This document shows positions 16,288 to 27,014 of a stretch of DNA of 64,000 bases, one piece after another. Source of the DNA: Paratinospora sagittata (lineage: Eukaryota; Streptophyta; Magnoliopsida; Ranunculales; Menispermaceae); the NCBI GenBank assembly GCA_035771175.1, contig CM069598.1, forward strand, positions 11,558,668-11,622,667, in the 5' to 3' direction. Numbering within the stretch: position 1 is the first letter of the stretch; each line of letters starts with the position of its first letter. The notes under the pieces were generated by a model. That model saw only the letters and a program-made list of their open reading frames with translations. It did not search any database and was not told where the DNA came from. The position numbers were made by a program, and so were the translations under genes.

Positions 16288-16550
16288 GATGTAGTATAGG
16301 TGCATATGTCAGCTGAGCTAACACACCTCAATCCATGAAGTTAAGGGTTTGATTCATTGTAAAGGAGTTGTTCTACTATCAGTGGTGCACCATTCTTCAT
16401 GGTTTATATGTGCCTTTGTGCCTTCTATTGTTCTTTGAGCATTCTCCGTCTAGGCTTTCACAAACCTAGAAGTGGTTCTATGTATATGAAGAGTCTAGCT
16501 AGTCTTCTTTAACCAAAGAGTTGTGTCCAGTGGGTCAACACGAAAAAAAA
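16288..16550 (+). mobile_element. SINE-like element
   Basis: Contains an A-box-like GTCAGCTGAGCTAACAC and, about 40 bases on, a B-box-like GGGTTTGATTC, the tRNA-type promoter layout, and ends in an A11 tail after GGGTCAACACG. No clear TSD was found, so this is less certain than the 11-kb SINE. Confidence 0.45.
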
Positions 16551-16808
16551 AAATATTTAAACTACTTAGTGAAAAAAGATAAGTCCTTAATTTAATAAGA
16601 GTAATTTTAAATGTACCTACTAAAAATATTAAGTGTATCTACTTGTTATATATGATTATTTAGAATTATCCTGTACTAATCTTCCACTTAAGCCATAAGC
16701 TTTTATATATATATATGTAAAACAAAGTTTCCTACGAAGAGAAGACAAATTTTATTATCTCAACTAGGTTCAAGAAAATGGTATTATAGAGATGTCCTAT
16801 GGTTTTAG

Positions 16809-17045
16809 GGAGGATTTTTTTTTTTTGAAGAAGAAGAAGAAAAAACAAGTATAACACAATCCCCACCTCACTCGTAGAAAATCTAAGTCACGTAGAATTC
16901 GACTAATACCCACAACAACAAGACCCGACCCATTTGAAGAAATCTGGTATCCGCACTTTTGAAATCTCGCCTTAAACCTCAGACCTCGTGTAATAGACTC
17001 GTCGCTTAAACCATCAAACCAATATCTTGTTGGAGTCCTAGAGAG
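16809..17045 (-). mobile_element. SINE-like insertion (minus) with a related empty site
   Basis: On the minus strand it reads TGGTTTGATGGTTTAAGCGA (A-box-like) then GAGGTCTGAGGTTTAAG (B-box-like) and ends in an A-tail (16809-16822 as T on plus). The flanks match a related locus at about 26300-26335 (GGGAGGATAATTTGAGAG) that lacks the ~235-bp insert, which supports an insertion event here. Exact TSD not resolved. Confidence 0.5.
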
Positions 17046-17353
17046 AATTTGATGTGAACAAAAATAAGGATAAAATAGTTTATTCATATAATTAAAATTT
17101 TCTGCTCGTTTTTGCACGTTTAATTAAAAGGTATTAATTTAGAGCTAAACGTAACCGCTAATTAGCTTTTTAAATGCTAAAGCCGTAAACCTACTTCACA
17201 AGTCGTTTATTCTGTTTCGAGATCTGATCTGATCGACGGTTGGTTGTGTTGTCGTTGGGGTTTGTTGAAGGCGGTCAACGACAGATCGAGCATTGTCTTG
17301 GTGGATCAGAGCCAGCTGAGTGTAGATCAAGGGAAACGACGCTCCAAGTCACA

Positions 17354-19102
17354 ATGGCTACACCTCCAAGTCGCTCTCAACAGGAAACTGATTTGCTTGA
17401 ACGAAGTAACAAAAAAGTTAAGATGAATGTGGATGGAGTGGAATCGGATTTGTCGCCGATGGCGGACGTAAATATGGTGGAGGAGACTCAGGCATGCAAG
17501 GAGAATGCTGAGGGGAATGGGATGTTCGGCCCCTTGCCAATATTTAGAGACAAACTTTTGGGCTATACGGGACGGATGGATGATGGTGAGACGTCCGACG
17601 AGGTTTGGACCTCAGATGATGAAGGAGAGATGGAGGCTGAGGAGTCTGAGTCCGAGTGTCCAGTCATTCACATATCCAAGGAGGAGAAGAGGCGCTTACG
17701 TCGGCCATGGAGACAGACACTTATTATCAAATTGTTGGGCAGAACAATTGGATTTACATTCCTGTTACGTAAGATTAAGGCCTTATGGCGTCCGAAGGCT
17801 CCTATTGAATTAGTTGCTATTGATCAAGACTATTTTCTTGTCAAGTTTGCCTCCAAGGAGGATTATGAGTATGCAAAATTTGAGGGCCCATGGATGATCT
17901 TTGATCATTATCTGACAGTGCGGCAATGGCATCCTAATTTTGACCCGGAGCAGGAGAACATGGATCGATTGTTGGTGTGGGTGCGAATCCCTTGTCTCCC
18001 AATTGAATACTATGACTATGACTTCCTCATGAAAGTAGGGGCGCGTATTGGTCGTCCAATGAAGATTGATGATGCAACAAGCACCGTCTCTAGGGGGAAG
18101 TTCGCGCGTATATGTGTGGAGGTAGATATAACCAAGCCACTTCTATCTAAATTCACTTTGCGACGTCGGGTTCGACGGATTGAATACGAGGGGATCCATT
18201 TAATTTGCTTTGATTGTGGATGTTATGGGCATCGGAAAGATGCGTGTCCAAAGAATGAGGGCCAAGAGACGCCTCATCACGGTGGACCGGCGGAAGTGCT
18301 GGCCGGAGATGTTAGAGATGTGGTCGGAGTTCAATCTAGGCCGGCTGAGCCTCCGGTGAATCAGGAAATAACCGAAAGTTATGGGCCATGGATGTTGGCT
18401 TCTAGAAGATCTCGTAGAGGTATGACCAAAACTGAAAATGGAAAGAGTGGGAGAGCTGAACGTGATCCTCGGGATATGTCACTGATTGGTGCTAAACAAA
18501 ATGCTAGTTTTCAGCAACATATTTCTCGGTATGCGGCATTAGCGGTTGAGGATAATCCTGAGGAAAATATTGATAGTGATCAACGAGATGGGCCGCATCT
18601 TGATAAGGATATTAGCGTGCACATGGGCTCAGGGATATCACTTAATGAATATGTCAAGAGTAAAGGGAGAAGGCCCAATATGCAAATAAATACTAAGGAA
18701 GTGAATAATGGCCCAAGCACTCAAGTGGCTGTAGAGACCAGCAATGCGGTTCGAATAAAGAAGAATCTACTGACTCGTGACATCACTTCTATCTCTTCTC
18801 AGTCCAAGCAAGCTGCCGCTGCGGAGGAACATATTGTGGTGCGTGGGTCCAATAGAGGTCAGCTGATTTCTCGATCGGTGGTCTCTCATCCCCAGCATCA
18901 GGTTGAGAACATGGAAGGTATTCATCCTACAACTATTTTGATACCAGAACATCATCAAGATCCTCCTACTGTGGTGGATTCTGGGCATGTTCCTGCTATT
19001 GGTAGGCGGAAACTTGGTGGAACAAAACCTAATCTGGTGGGGGTGCATAACGAAGCTCCTAGGGACAAGGATGACTCGCTTGAGAGGATGGATATCGTTT
19101 GA
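17354..19102 (+). CDS. LINE ORF1 protein (DUF4283 plus zinc knuckle)
   Basis: RNA-binding ORF1 protein of plant L1 elements, which coats LINE RNA. The open frame begins earlier at 17240, but family members start with a short lead into DLLERS-KKVK, so ATG 17354 is preferred (582 residues). In order: an acidic N terminus; a DUF4283-type domain (about residues 110-260: RPWRQTLIIKLLGRTIGF, LVKFASKEDYEYAKFEGPW, DRLLVWVRIPCLPIEYYD); a CCHC knuckle CFDCGCYGHRKDAC spaced C-2-C-4-H-4-C; and a long polar tail. No stop or frameshift breaks it, which is unusual beside so much decayed sequence. It is not a cellular gene on present evidence. Confidence 0.82.
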   Translation: MATPPSRSQQETDLLERSNKKVKMNVDGVESDLSPMADVNMVEETQACKENAEGNGMFGPLPIFRDKLLGYTGRMDDGETSDEVWTSDDEGEMEAEESESECPVIHISKEEKRRLRRPWRQTLIIKLLGRTIGFTFLLRKIKALWRPKAPIELVAIDQDYFLVKFASKEDYEYAKFEGPWMIFDHYLTVRQWHPNFDPEQENMDRLLVWVRIPCLPIEYYDYDFLMKVGARIGRPMKIDDATSTVSRGKFARICVEVDITKPLLSKFTLRRRVRRIEYEGIHLICFDCGCYGHRKDACPKNEGQETPHHGGPAEVLAGDVRDVVGVQSRPAEPPVNQEITESYGPWMLASRRSRRGMTKTENGKSGRAERDPRDMSLIGAKQNASFQQHISRYAALAVEDNPEENIDSDQRDGPHLDKDISVHMGSGISLNEYVKSKGRRPNMQINTKEVNNGPSTQVAVETSNAVRIKKNLLTRDITSISSQSKQAAAAEEHIVVRGSNRGQLISRSVVSHPQHQVENMEGIHPTTILIPEHHQDPPTVVDSGHVPAIGRRKLGGTKPNLVGVHNEAPRDKDDSLERMDIV

Positions 19103-19164
19103 TGGAGGGTTCTCCTCTTAAAGCAGTGCTTGTCAATTTTTTGATCTTCGGTAGGGGTGGGTAG

Positions 19165-19470
19165 CCTATAGTTTTCGAAACAGATTCGGTTATGGTGGCT
19201 GGTTGGTTAAAAGGCAACAGTATGCCGCAGTTTAGCCTTTCCAACTTGGTAAATGAGTGTAGAAGACTCCTTCAGAGAGATTGGATAGTTCAAGTTGAGC
19301 ACATTTACAGAGAAGGTAATAGAGCAGCAGACTATTTGGCTACTGAGGCTTTGAAGTTCAATCGGGGAGTGTGTATCATGTCTTCCCCTCCCCGTGGGTT
19401 ATTCAATATTTTGAGGGAAGATGCAACTGGGGTTACTTGGCCTAGGAGAGTTCGAAATGTAATGTGCTAG
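19165..19470 (+). pseudogene. LINE ORF2 remnant: RNase H C-terminal fragment
   Basis: Open for about 100 residues: FETDSVMVAGWLKGN, then VQVEHIYREGNRAADYLA, the C-terminal part of the RNase H domain found at the end of plant LINE ORF2 (pattern H--REGN--AD-LA). It lacks the N-terminal RNase H residues, reverse transcriptase and endonuclease, so it cannot work as an enzyme. The join to the end of ORF1 marks the internal deletion. Confidence 0.75.
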
Positions 19471-19559
19471 TTGTTCTTGCTGGGTATTCCCCCTCTTTTC
19501 TTTTCCAAAAAAAATTATATGATTTGAGTTGTCCTATTCCCACACCTTTAATTTCTTGA

Positions 19560-20630
19560 GTAATTTATATGAGAAATCTGATTTGGTCTTTTAACATGAC
19601 TCATATTTCTCATTAGTCCTTAAAACCATGCAGCTAATATTCCCAAAAATTAATTCTTTTACTAATATTAGTGTTGCTATTTCAGCTACATAATTTCTTG
19701 AGAGATACTCAAGTGACTCAAAATATGAGAATATATGACTGGCTATACACCATTTAATCACGTATTGTCTCGAGGTGCATTTTAAAAACAAGATCCAAAT
19801 AGAGGAATTAATGCAATCATGAAGTCAAGAATTCAATTCAAGCAGTTTTTCTAATTAAGCTTTAACCTTGATATAGGTGCGGTGGGGGTTATTCTCTAGA
19901 TGTGTATAGATACATAGGTGCAATATTCCTTGAAGAATATAGGGTTAAGCTCTCCTTGTACCCATTTTCTTGATCAAAAAAATAAAAAGAACGATAAAAA
20001 AAGAAAAGGATAGATCTTAGTCTCTGACCTTGTACTCAACTCCTAGAAAGCAAGGTGGCAGAAATATATTTTTGGTAAATCGCTAATCCAATATTTTAAG
20101 TAGTCAAAAGTTTTGCAAGTATTAATTCTCAAACGAAACCTAAAATACTATGTTGATGGCCATATTATGGCCTTGCACCATTGAATATACACTCTTAAAA
20201 TAAGAATAACGAAGAAGAAGAAGAAGAAGAAGAAAGATGGTTTGAAAATTAAATTAAACCTTACAAAAAAAATAAAAATGACGAGTCTTGCATGTGGGAG
20301 ATTTGTTCCTAGCGAAAGGAGAAAAATCATGGGTATGATTTTAAGTATAAATTTTGAGTCATAAAAACATTTCGGGAAAGGAGAAAAAGAGAAATGTAAG
20401 TCTTAACTAGGTTGAGGAAGATGATATTTATAGAAAATGTTGACTAATAAGAAAAATGCTTTCTTGAATTCACACTAAGATTCCATTCCAATTGGATCTA
20501 TTTGAATCTTTTTTTTTTTTTTTTTAAGTGCATCCTATAAGACAATATTTATATGTGATCTAATGATGTAAAATCTGGTTGTCATGTTTGTGAGTTATAT
20601 TTCAAGAGTCACTTAAGGATCTCTTAAGAA
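19560..20630. other. Diverged duplicate of the 25.8-28.4 kb unit (partly inverted)
   Basis: 20040-20630 parallels 27780-28390 in the same orientation: shared GGTAAATCGCTAATCC, ATGTTGATGGCCATA, TTGAATATACACTCTTAAAAT, CAACTAGGTTGAGGAAGATG, and GTGTAAAATCTGGTTGTCATG-type blocks. Read on the minus strand, the first-exon start ATGGTGCAAGGCCATAATATG is still visible near 20180 but is stopped after about 14 codons. 19560-19810 resembles 26385-26580 in inverted orientation. Non-functional copy. Confidence 0.55.
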
Positions 20631-20995
20631 ATAATTAATCTGAAATGGCGGCAGCACTAATATTAATAAAAGAATCAATTTTTGTTTTTAAATATTGCCA
20701 CAAATGTATTATGATGAATGGTTTCAAGGTCTAGCTAAATACAAATATATACATATAATCATATTTCTCTTTAAATTACATAAAGAGGTGGGACAAATAT
20801 ATATGTATAGCTATACCCTTATCTTAAAAAAATATTATAACATGACAAGCTATCACCTACAGGATTTACCTTGGTTTTATATGTTTCTTGTTCCCAACCC
20901 TAGCATTCTTTAGAATTTAGGCATGAAAAACTTTGAGAACAATATGTTCAGAATCATGTATCGTCTAAGTAATAGTTACTGTTTCTAGTTAATGT

Positions 20996-21245
20996 CGTTA
21001 TTCATACATTTAGAACAGTTAGAACTGTTGAGTGGATTGGGTGTGGAGTACTATATATGTAGAAAGAATGGGAGATTAAGGAGATTTGTTGATGTGAAAT
21101 TTAGAGGTGAATTCAGTGAAGATGAGATGAGAAGAGTGATTTTGGTTGGATTGACCTGTTCAAATCCTAATCCAATTGCCTTTGGTACGACGACAAGTGT
21201 GGTTCAGATGTTCTCTAGAGTCCATAGACTGGGTGGGTTATATAT
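20996..21245 (+). pseudogene. Lectin-receptor-kinase C-terminal fragment (pseudogene)
   Basis: A ~75-residue open stretch matches the end of the kinase domain of L-type lectin receptor-like kinases: GRLRRFVDVKFRGEFSEDEM, then RRVILVGLTCSNPNP and SVVQMF. The subdomain XI arginine region, normally ARPTMR, reads AFGTTT, so the invariant Arg is lost. No ATP-binding lobe, catalytic loop or lectin domain lies upstream. The intact protein sits in the plasma membrane and senses extracellular signals; this fragment cannot. It may have been carried in by one of the surrounding repeats. Confidence 0.7.
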
Positions 21246-21756
21246 ATCATCGCTACAACTTCAAATATTGCTGCAAATTAAACTCATTAACTATAAAAAC
21301 ATATGTGCATTAGCAAAAACAAGAGATTCATCCAAATGAAAACCGACAGTCAAATTTTTCGCGCAACTTATTATTTTGTTTCTTGCTCATCATTTAGACA
21401 CCTTCCTTTTGAAGCATATAATCTGTATTTTCACCAAAAAATCATCTACAGAGGCCCCAATACCATATTTTACAATTCAATTATATCCGTTTGATTATGT
21501 TACTTGTGATTATAGATCCAAACTAGAGACATACATTTATAGAATCATAAAATCTCCAAAATAAAACAATTTAACCTAAAATTGAACTTAAACATTCATA
21601 AGAAAGTATCAAGTCCATTCTACAGGACAATGGCGTAGAAAAATAGTGGCACACAAAAAATTCAGGTGGTTTTGCAAGGTAAGCTACATATGCTTAATTT
21701 TTGTTTTTTATTTGTGTAGAGAGATCGTATGGGCTTGACCATGATAATGTTATAGG

Positions 21757-23043
21757 TAAGGGTGACAATTTGGCCTACAAGGGCCGGCCAGTCAGGCTCT
21801 ATCGGGCCTAAGAATATTTGGGCCAGCCTAAATAAATATTAGGTTCGGGCCGATATTAAAAAAATTGAGTCCAAACTCAATTCAAAAGTTATATGGACCG
21901 GATCTTTAGATTGAGCCTTTAGATCGAGCTTTTAAACCGGACTCTTGGTCCCACAATATAATAAAAAACATTTAAGGTTAAAAAAATTAAAATAAAATAT
22001 ATAATTTAATTCAATAATTAAATAAAACATAGAAATAAAAATATTATTTATTGATTTCTAAATAAAGAACAAATAATTTGTAAACCTAAAATTTTTTAAT
22101 TTACTATGAAATTCTAAATATTAGAATGTTACAACAATTTTTCAATTCTAAAACTATACTCTTATATATATATATATATTACACATTGCGTGTGTGTATA
22201 CTCTTAATTGCTGAAACTATACTCTAATGTGTGTGTGTAGGGGTGTCGACGGTTTGATTTGGATTGGTTAAATATTCAAATCTAAACTAAATCAAACCAA
22301 ACCAAACCAAACAAAACATAATCGATTTGGTCGGTTTGGGTTAATCTGTTTGAAGTTTTATATGTACATACATTAAATAAATTAAAATAATCAATTATAT
22401 ATGAATGTGTATGGATAATTTAAATTTTTTTAATGCATATTTAATAAACTTGAAAACTATCTTCGCTATATAAAGATGATTATATATTTGTTTAATGAGA
22501 ATGTTTATATCATAAAAAAATCATAGACATTAAAAATAAATATTAATAGTTTTAATTTTAAAATCGGTTCGGTTCGGTTTAGATCGGTTTTTAAAGTCTT
22601 AAACCACAATCCGAACCAAACTTATCGGTTTATATTTTTTCGAAACCTAAACTATACCGAACTTATTAAAAAATCAAACCAAATCATACACATTCGTTCG
22701 ATTCGGTTTCGCGGTTTGAACCAATCTATTGACACCTATGTGTATGTGTGTGTGTAAGTATGTATATATATTGTATATATTATAATTATATAACACTGTT
22801 GAATCTTGATCATGTCTTTATATATATATATATATATACTCTTAATTACATACATTATATATATATAGGCCTTTAGACCAGGTTCGCAGGTCGAGCGAGT
22901 GTAGTTATATAATCTCAAACTTTCTCAATAAGTTTTGGGACCGAGCCGGGCCAACCCATATAATAATTGGGCTCGAGTTTGAATCGGACTATTTTAATCA
23001 AGTCGAGCATGACTCGTGGCCCTGGGCCAAATTGCAACCCCTT
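21757..23043. mobile_element. hAT-like MITE, outer element
   Basis: Left end AAGGGTGACAATTTGGCC and right end (reverse complement) AAGGGGTTGCAATTTGGCC are matching terminal inverted repeats of hAT type, with GGGCC-rich arms and an AT-rich core. The flanks GTTATAGG and GTCATAAA are at best a decayed 8-bp TSD. It contains a second MITE inserted at 22238-22738. Confidence 0.65.
22238..22738. mobile_element. hAT-like MITE nested in the outer MITE
   Basis: 501 bp, left end TAGGGGTGTCGACGGTTTG and right end (reverse complement) TAGGTGTCAATAGATTGG, with CGGTTCGGTTT arms. Flanks TGTGTGTG and TGTGTATG give an 8-bp TSD with one mismatch, though they lie in a TG-rich run. Non-coding. Confidence 0.65.
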
Positions 23044-23574
23044 GTCATAAATGGTTTGGGTCGCTTTGTTACAAAAATATTATTTTAATTCTTAATTTGT
23101 GTTTTTAATGTTTTAGAGAGATTGCATAAGATTGCTCAGACACAACTTAAGAAATGTCAATGTTGTTTGGGTTGCTGATTTCACCAAAAAAACTTAATTT
23201 TAATGCTTAATTTGTTTGTTTTATGTTTGTGGAGAGATCGCCCTATATATTGCACGAGCACGACTATGACAATGCCAATGGTGATTTAGATAGTTGATTT
23301 TGCTAAAAACAAATATTATTTTATTGCTTAAATGGTGGCTTTATGTCTTTAGAGTAATTGTACGAGATTGCCTAGCACGGCCTGCGCAATGCCAAAGCTT
23401 GGATCACTGGTTTCGCCAAACTTCAATGCTTAATTTCTATTTTTAATGTTTGTTGAAAGATCACACGAAATTGACAAGACAATTGTGGTTAGAAACCCAA
23501 ATTAGAGAGATGCATTAATGGAATCATAATAAAATAATTTAAACTAAAATCGACCTTAAAACAACCATATTTGA

Positions 23575-24355
23575 TAAAAATGAAATCTTTATTTGACAAG
23601 ATCCTGTCAAATTTACCCCATCAAATAAAGATTTTTTAACATTTGATAGAGATTTATCCAAATGAATATCTATTTAAGTTAATAAATCTTTATTTGATAG
23701 GATCTTGTCAAATTTATTGTATCAAATAATGATTTCTTAACATAAATAGAGTAATTAACCTTCCAAAATAAATTGCTGCCAAGCTTTTTATTTTGATTTT
23801 TTTCATCAAAATCCTTATTTGATATATAGGATCCTATAAAATTTATCGCATCTAATTATAAAGATTTATTAACATAAATAGAGATTAATCAACCTTCTAA
23901 AATAAAAGGATAAACGGTTGTCAACCTTTTATTTTGATTTTTTTTTTCATCTATTAAAGATTTCTTCATCTCTATTTAAGTTAAGAAATCTTTATTAGAT
24001 TAAAAATAAATCTTTTCTTGACAAGATCTTGTCAAATTTATCGTATCAAATAAAGATTTAATGTAATTTCCCAACCTTCTATTTTAATTTTCTTAGCATA
24101 AATAGAGATTCAAATATTTAATTGACAGGATCCTGTCAAATTTATTGCATCATCAAATTAAGATTTGTTAATAGAGATTAATCAATCTTCCAAAATAAGT
24201 TGTTGCCAACCTTTTATTTTTTATTTTTTTTCATCAAATAAAGAATTCTTAAATAAAACAAAGATTCATCTGGATAAATCTCTATTTACTTTATTTAATG
24301 AAAGAAATTAAAATAAAAGTTTGGCAACAGCTTATTTTGGAAGATTGATTAAATC
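23575..24355. repeat. Degenerate tandem array with a 14-bp palindrome in each unit
   Basis: At least five units of roughly 100-170 bp share ATCTTTATTTGA, a 14-bp near-palindrome, CAAATTTAT, ATCAAATAAAGATTT, TTAACATAAATAGAGATTAATCAACCTTC and CCAACCTTTTATTTTGATTTTTTTCATC-type blocks. Palindromes: 23595 GACAAGATCCTGTC, 23696 GATAGGATCTTGTC, 23825 TATAGGATCCTATA, 24020 GACAAGATCTTGTC, 24124 GACAGGATCCTGTC. The last unit ends in a hairpin with ~40-bp arms (24178-24218 against 24311-24351). No coding. Confidence 0.7.
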
Positions 24356-24359
24356 TATG

Positions 24360-25835
24360 CAATTATATAGATAGGAGTACTAGAACAAACAACAACAACA
24401 ACAATAATAATAATAATAATAATGCATACTTAAAATAAATATACGATTTACGAAAGCTCGATTAGTTTCAATGCAAGTTATCTGATTTGGTCAAAACAAA
24501 GTTCAGATTAATAATTAGCAGAGTTGAGAATGAATCAAATACTTAATGATCATTAAACTATTTTCAAGTGTAGAGTCTTTTGATCAAATCATGGAAGAAT
24601 TTCAACTGCAAAATCTTATATTCTATTTATGTCTGATCATTATATTTGCACTTGATTTTACTTAGGTGTCCTTTGATCATTTGAAGTTTCATGAACAAGA
24701 ACAAATCACAACTCTATAATAAAAAAATTTTAAAAAACGAGAACGAATAAGTGAATAAAGCTAAAATTGGAACACCGGACCACACTTTTTTTTTTTAATT
24801 TCTTTTTGAAAGAAATAAATGAATATATTAATATATAAGTACTATACAAAGAGACCAATAGGTAGGCCAAATGCTAAAAAAAAAATTATATAAAAAAGCT
24901 GTGGAGGATACAAATTAGCTACCTCTTGCAAAACATACACGAGGTTTATCTATCTTCCTTCCATATGTGGAGGGAATTAGAAGAACACAATCGCTGCAGG
25001 CCAATCGGCTAGCTTTTTCATATAAACATTCTCATCTTCTAAACTCTCTTAGAAGAATGCGGATTTATATAAGAGCAATACTAGAGCGATTGAAAATTTT
25101 CAATCATTAAATTTATAGCCGAACTAATTTCTAGAGATTTAAGCTCTTGTCAATAATGTATCGGGCAAATTTACAATTAAACCACATGGTTTGGTTTGGT
25201 GCGGTGTGGGCCACTTGGCGCGGTGGTTACAATTATTCTAGTCACATTGGTAATAAGATATCAAAATCACATTTAAGAGAAAATAAATAATATTTGTAAT
25301 GTGATGCAAATTAATGAACTTTTTGTCACAAGTTTGTTAGTTGGGAGAACTTACAAGTCCACTTATTGTATCTAGGGTTCACTTACTTTTTTTAGTTTGA
25401 TAATTGTATTGATAGTGAATTTTTAGTTTCTGTGCAACCTTTGGATGTGCCCAAAGCTCCAATGGGATCGAATAATATATATAATTATACCTGGCAAAAA
25501 AGCATTAATTTACTAATCCTCCACTTAAGCTATAAACTTTTTTTAATTCTTTTTGAAAGCATTAATAATATATTTTAATTCTTCTTCTTCTTTTTCTCTT
25601 TTTTTTTTTTTAAAAAAAAATTAAATATGCATTTCATAGTAGACTGCTAAATTTTAAGGAAGTTTTCAGACATAGACCAGCCCATCTTGCACTAACATGA
25701 TTTAAGAAAAATTTTAATTATTGGATCAAACAAAGAGATTGAATAAACAAATCAATTTAAAAAATAAAGAACTAATTAATGGGATAGTAATCCAACATAG
25801 GATAGCAATCGAGGAAAGCACACCAAATAACTTTT
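24360..25835. other. Intergenic; short diverged duplicate pieces
   Basis: AT-rich. 24700-24870 (AAAATTGGAACACC...GTACTATACAAAGAGACCAATAGGTAGG) resembles 56140-56225, and 25500-25560 resembles 16675-16710. An (AAT)n run lies at 24405-24423. No gene seen. Confidence 0.45.
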
Positions 25836-25839
25836 TGGT

Positions 25840-26340
25840 ATATCCTTTATTCGATATTTATAGTAGTATACCTTGCAAAAAAAAAAAAACATACATTTTT
25901 GGTAGTCTGAGGAAATATTGCAACTATTATTTTTGAATGCAAGATTGAATGATATGTTGATGGCTATATTATGGTTTTCTTCCCTTGAATATATACTATT
26001 AAAATTGAAATTTAAAAAAAAAAATGATGATGGCATAAAACTCGCAAAATATATACTTGAGCTAAAAAAGTATATATAAAAATGATGATAACTTAGTGTT
26101 GTAGAAGACGACCTAACTTGTTCGGTTGTTCCCAACATTTTCTATGACTCCTAGCTACATATGAATACTTGGAGAGAACTATATATGAAAATAAATTATT
26201 AAACCATCTACAAATCAAAAACACATACTTAAAAAGAGATAGAAATCTTATCTTTTGAGAAAAGAAGATGCATGGTATAATTTATAGAGACGTTCTATGG
26301 TTCAGAGGGAGGATAATTTGAGAGTTGAAAATATATATGA
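25840..26340 (-). pseudogene. Diverged copy of the promoter/first-exon unit
   Basis: On the minus strand this repeats the layout of the 27.0-28.2 kb locus: a TATA-like TCTATAAATTATACCATG leader near 26270-26300, then a first-exon relative (25990-25880) in which REENHNIAINI...AFKNN parallels MEEGHTMAINI...ALKNN, here without the ATG. The frame is open but its later part is unlike the 27.8-kb exon. Function unknown. Confidence 0.45.
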
Positions 26341-26694
26341 TTAGAATTGAATTCCTGACTTTATGATTGCATTAATTCTATGAAATTTTATTTGGATCTT
26401 ACTTTATCTTGTTTTAAAATATGCATACCAAGACTATATGTGATTAAGTAAATGGTGTTTATTCATGTTCTCATATATATTTTGAGTTATTTTAACATGT
26501 CTAAAAAAATTATATATATGAAAAAGCAACATTATTATTACTAAGAGAAGTATTATTATTATTTTTGGAATATTATTACCATTAATGTGTCAATCATTGC
26601 AAACATGATTCATGTTAACAAATATAGCTCATAATTAACCCTAAATTACATACTGAAAGGTGGGAATGGGACAAAGCAAATCATATAATCCATT

Positions 26695-26895
26695 AATTAA
26701 GTAGATTTGCGACTTTAGCATTTAAGAAGCTGATTAGCGGGTACGATTAGTTCTAAATTCGATACCATTTAATCATGAAATAGAATTTTTTTTTTTTTTT
26801 TAATTTTAATCCATGATATAGAATTTAGAACTAAGCAAAACTGCTAATTAGCTTCTTAAATGCTAAAGCCATAAACCTCTTATTTGCAACTTATT
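26695..26895. mobile_element. Fold-back MITE with long inverted arms
   Basis: Arms of about 55-75 bp (GCTTTAGCATTTAAGAAGCT, AATTAGC, TTAGTTCTAAATTC) face each other around a poly-T centre. One arm with its outer flank is also present at 17140-17200 (GCTAATTAGCTTTTTAAATG, CTAAAGCCGTAAACCT), so this is a repeat family or part of a duplicated block. TSD not determined. Confidence 0.6.
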
Positions 26896-27014
26896 TATTA
26901 CAAAAAAAAAAAAAAAAGGTGGTGACAACAAATCGCAATTAATCCATGTTATCTGTTTAACAAATGCAAATCCCCTTGCCCACATGAGTCTTTCCCTCAC
27001 AATAACGCTCACAT

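Larger units (their letters stand above)
17200..19517 (+). mobile_element. L1-type LINE with ORF2 largely deleted
   Basis: ORF1 (17354-19102) is followed after ~60 bp by only the RNase H end of ORF2 (19165-19470), then a short 3' end with an A8 tail (~19508). Endonuclease and reverse transcriptase are missing. The 5' edge near 17200 is approximate and no TSD was identified. Confidence 0.75.
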
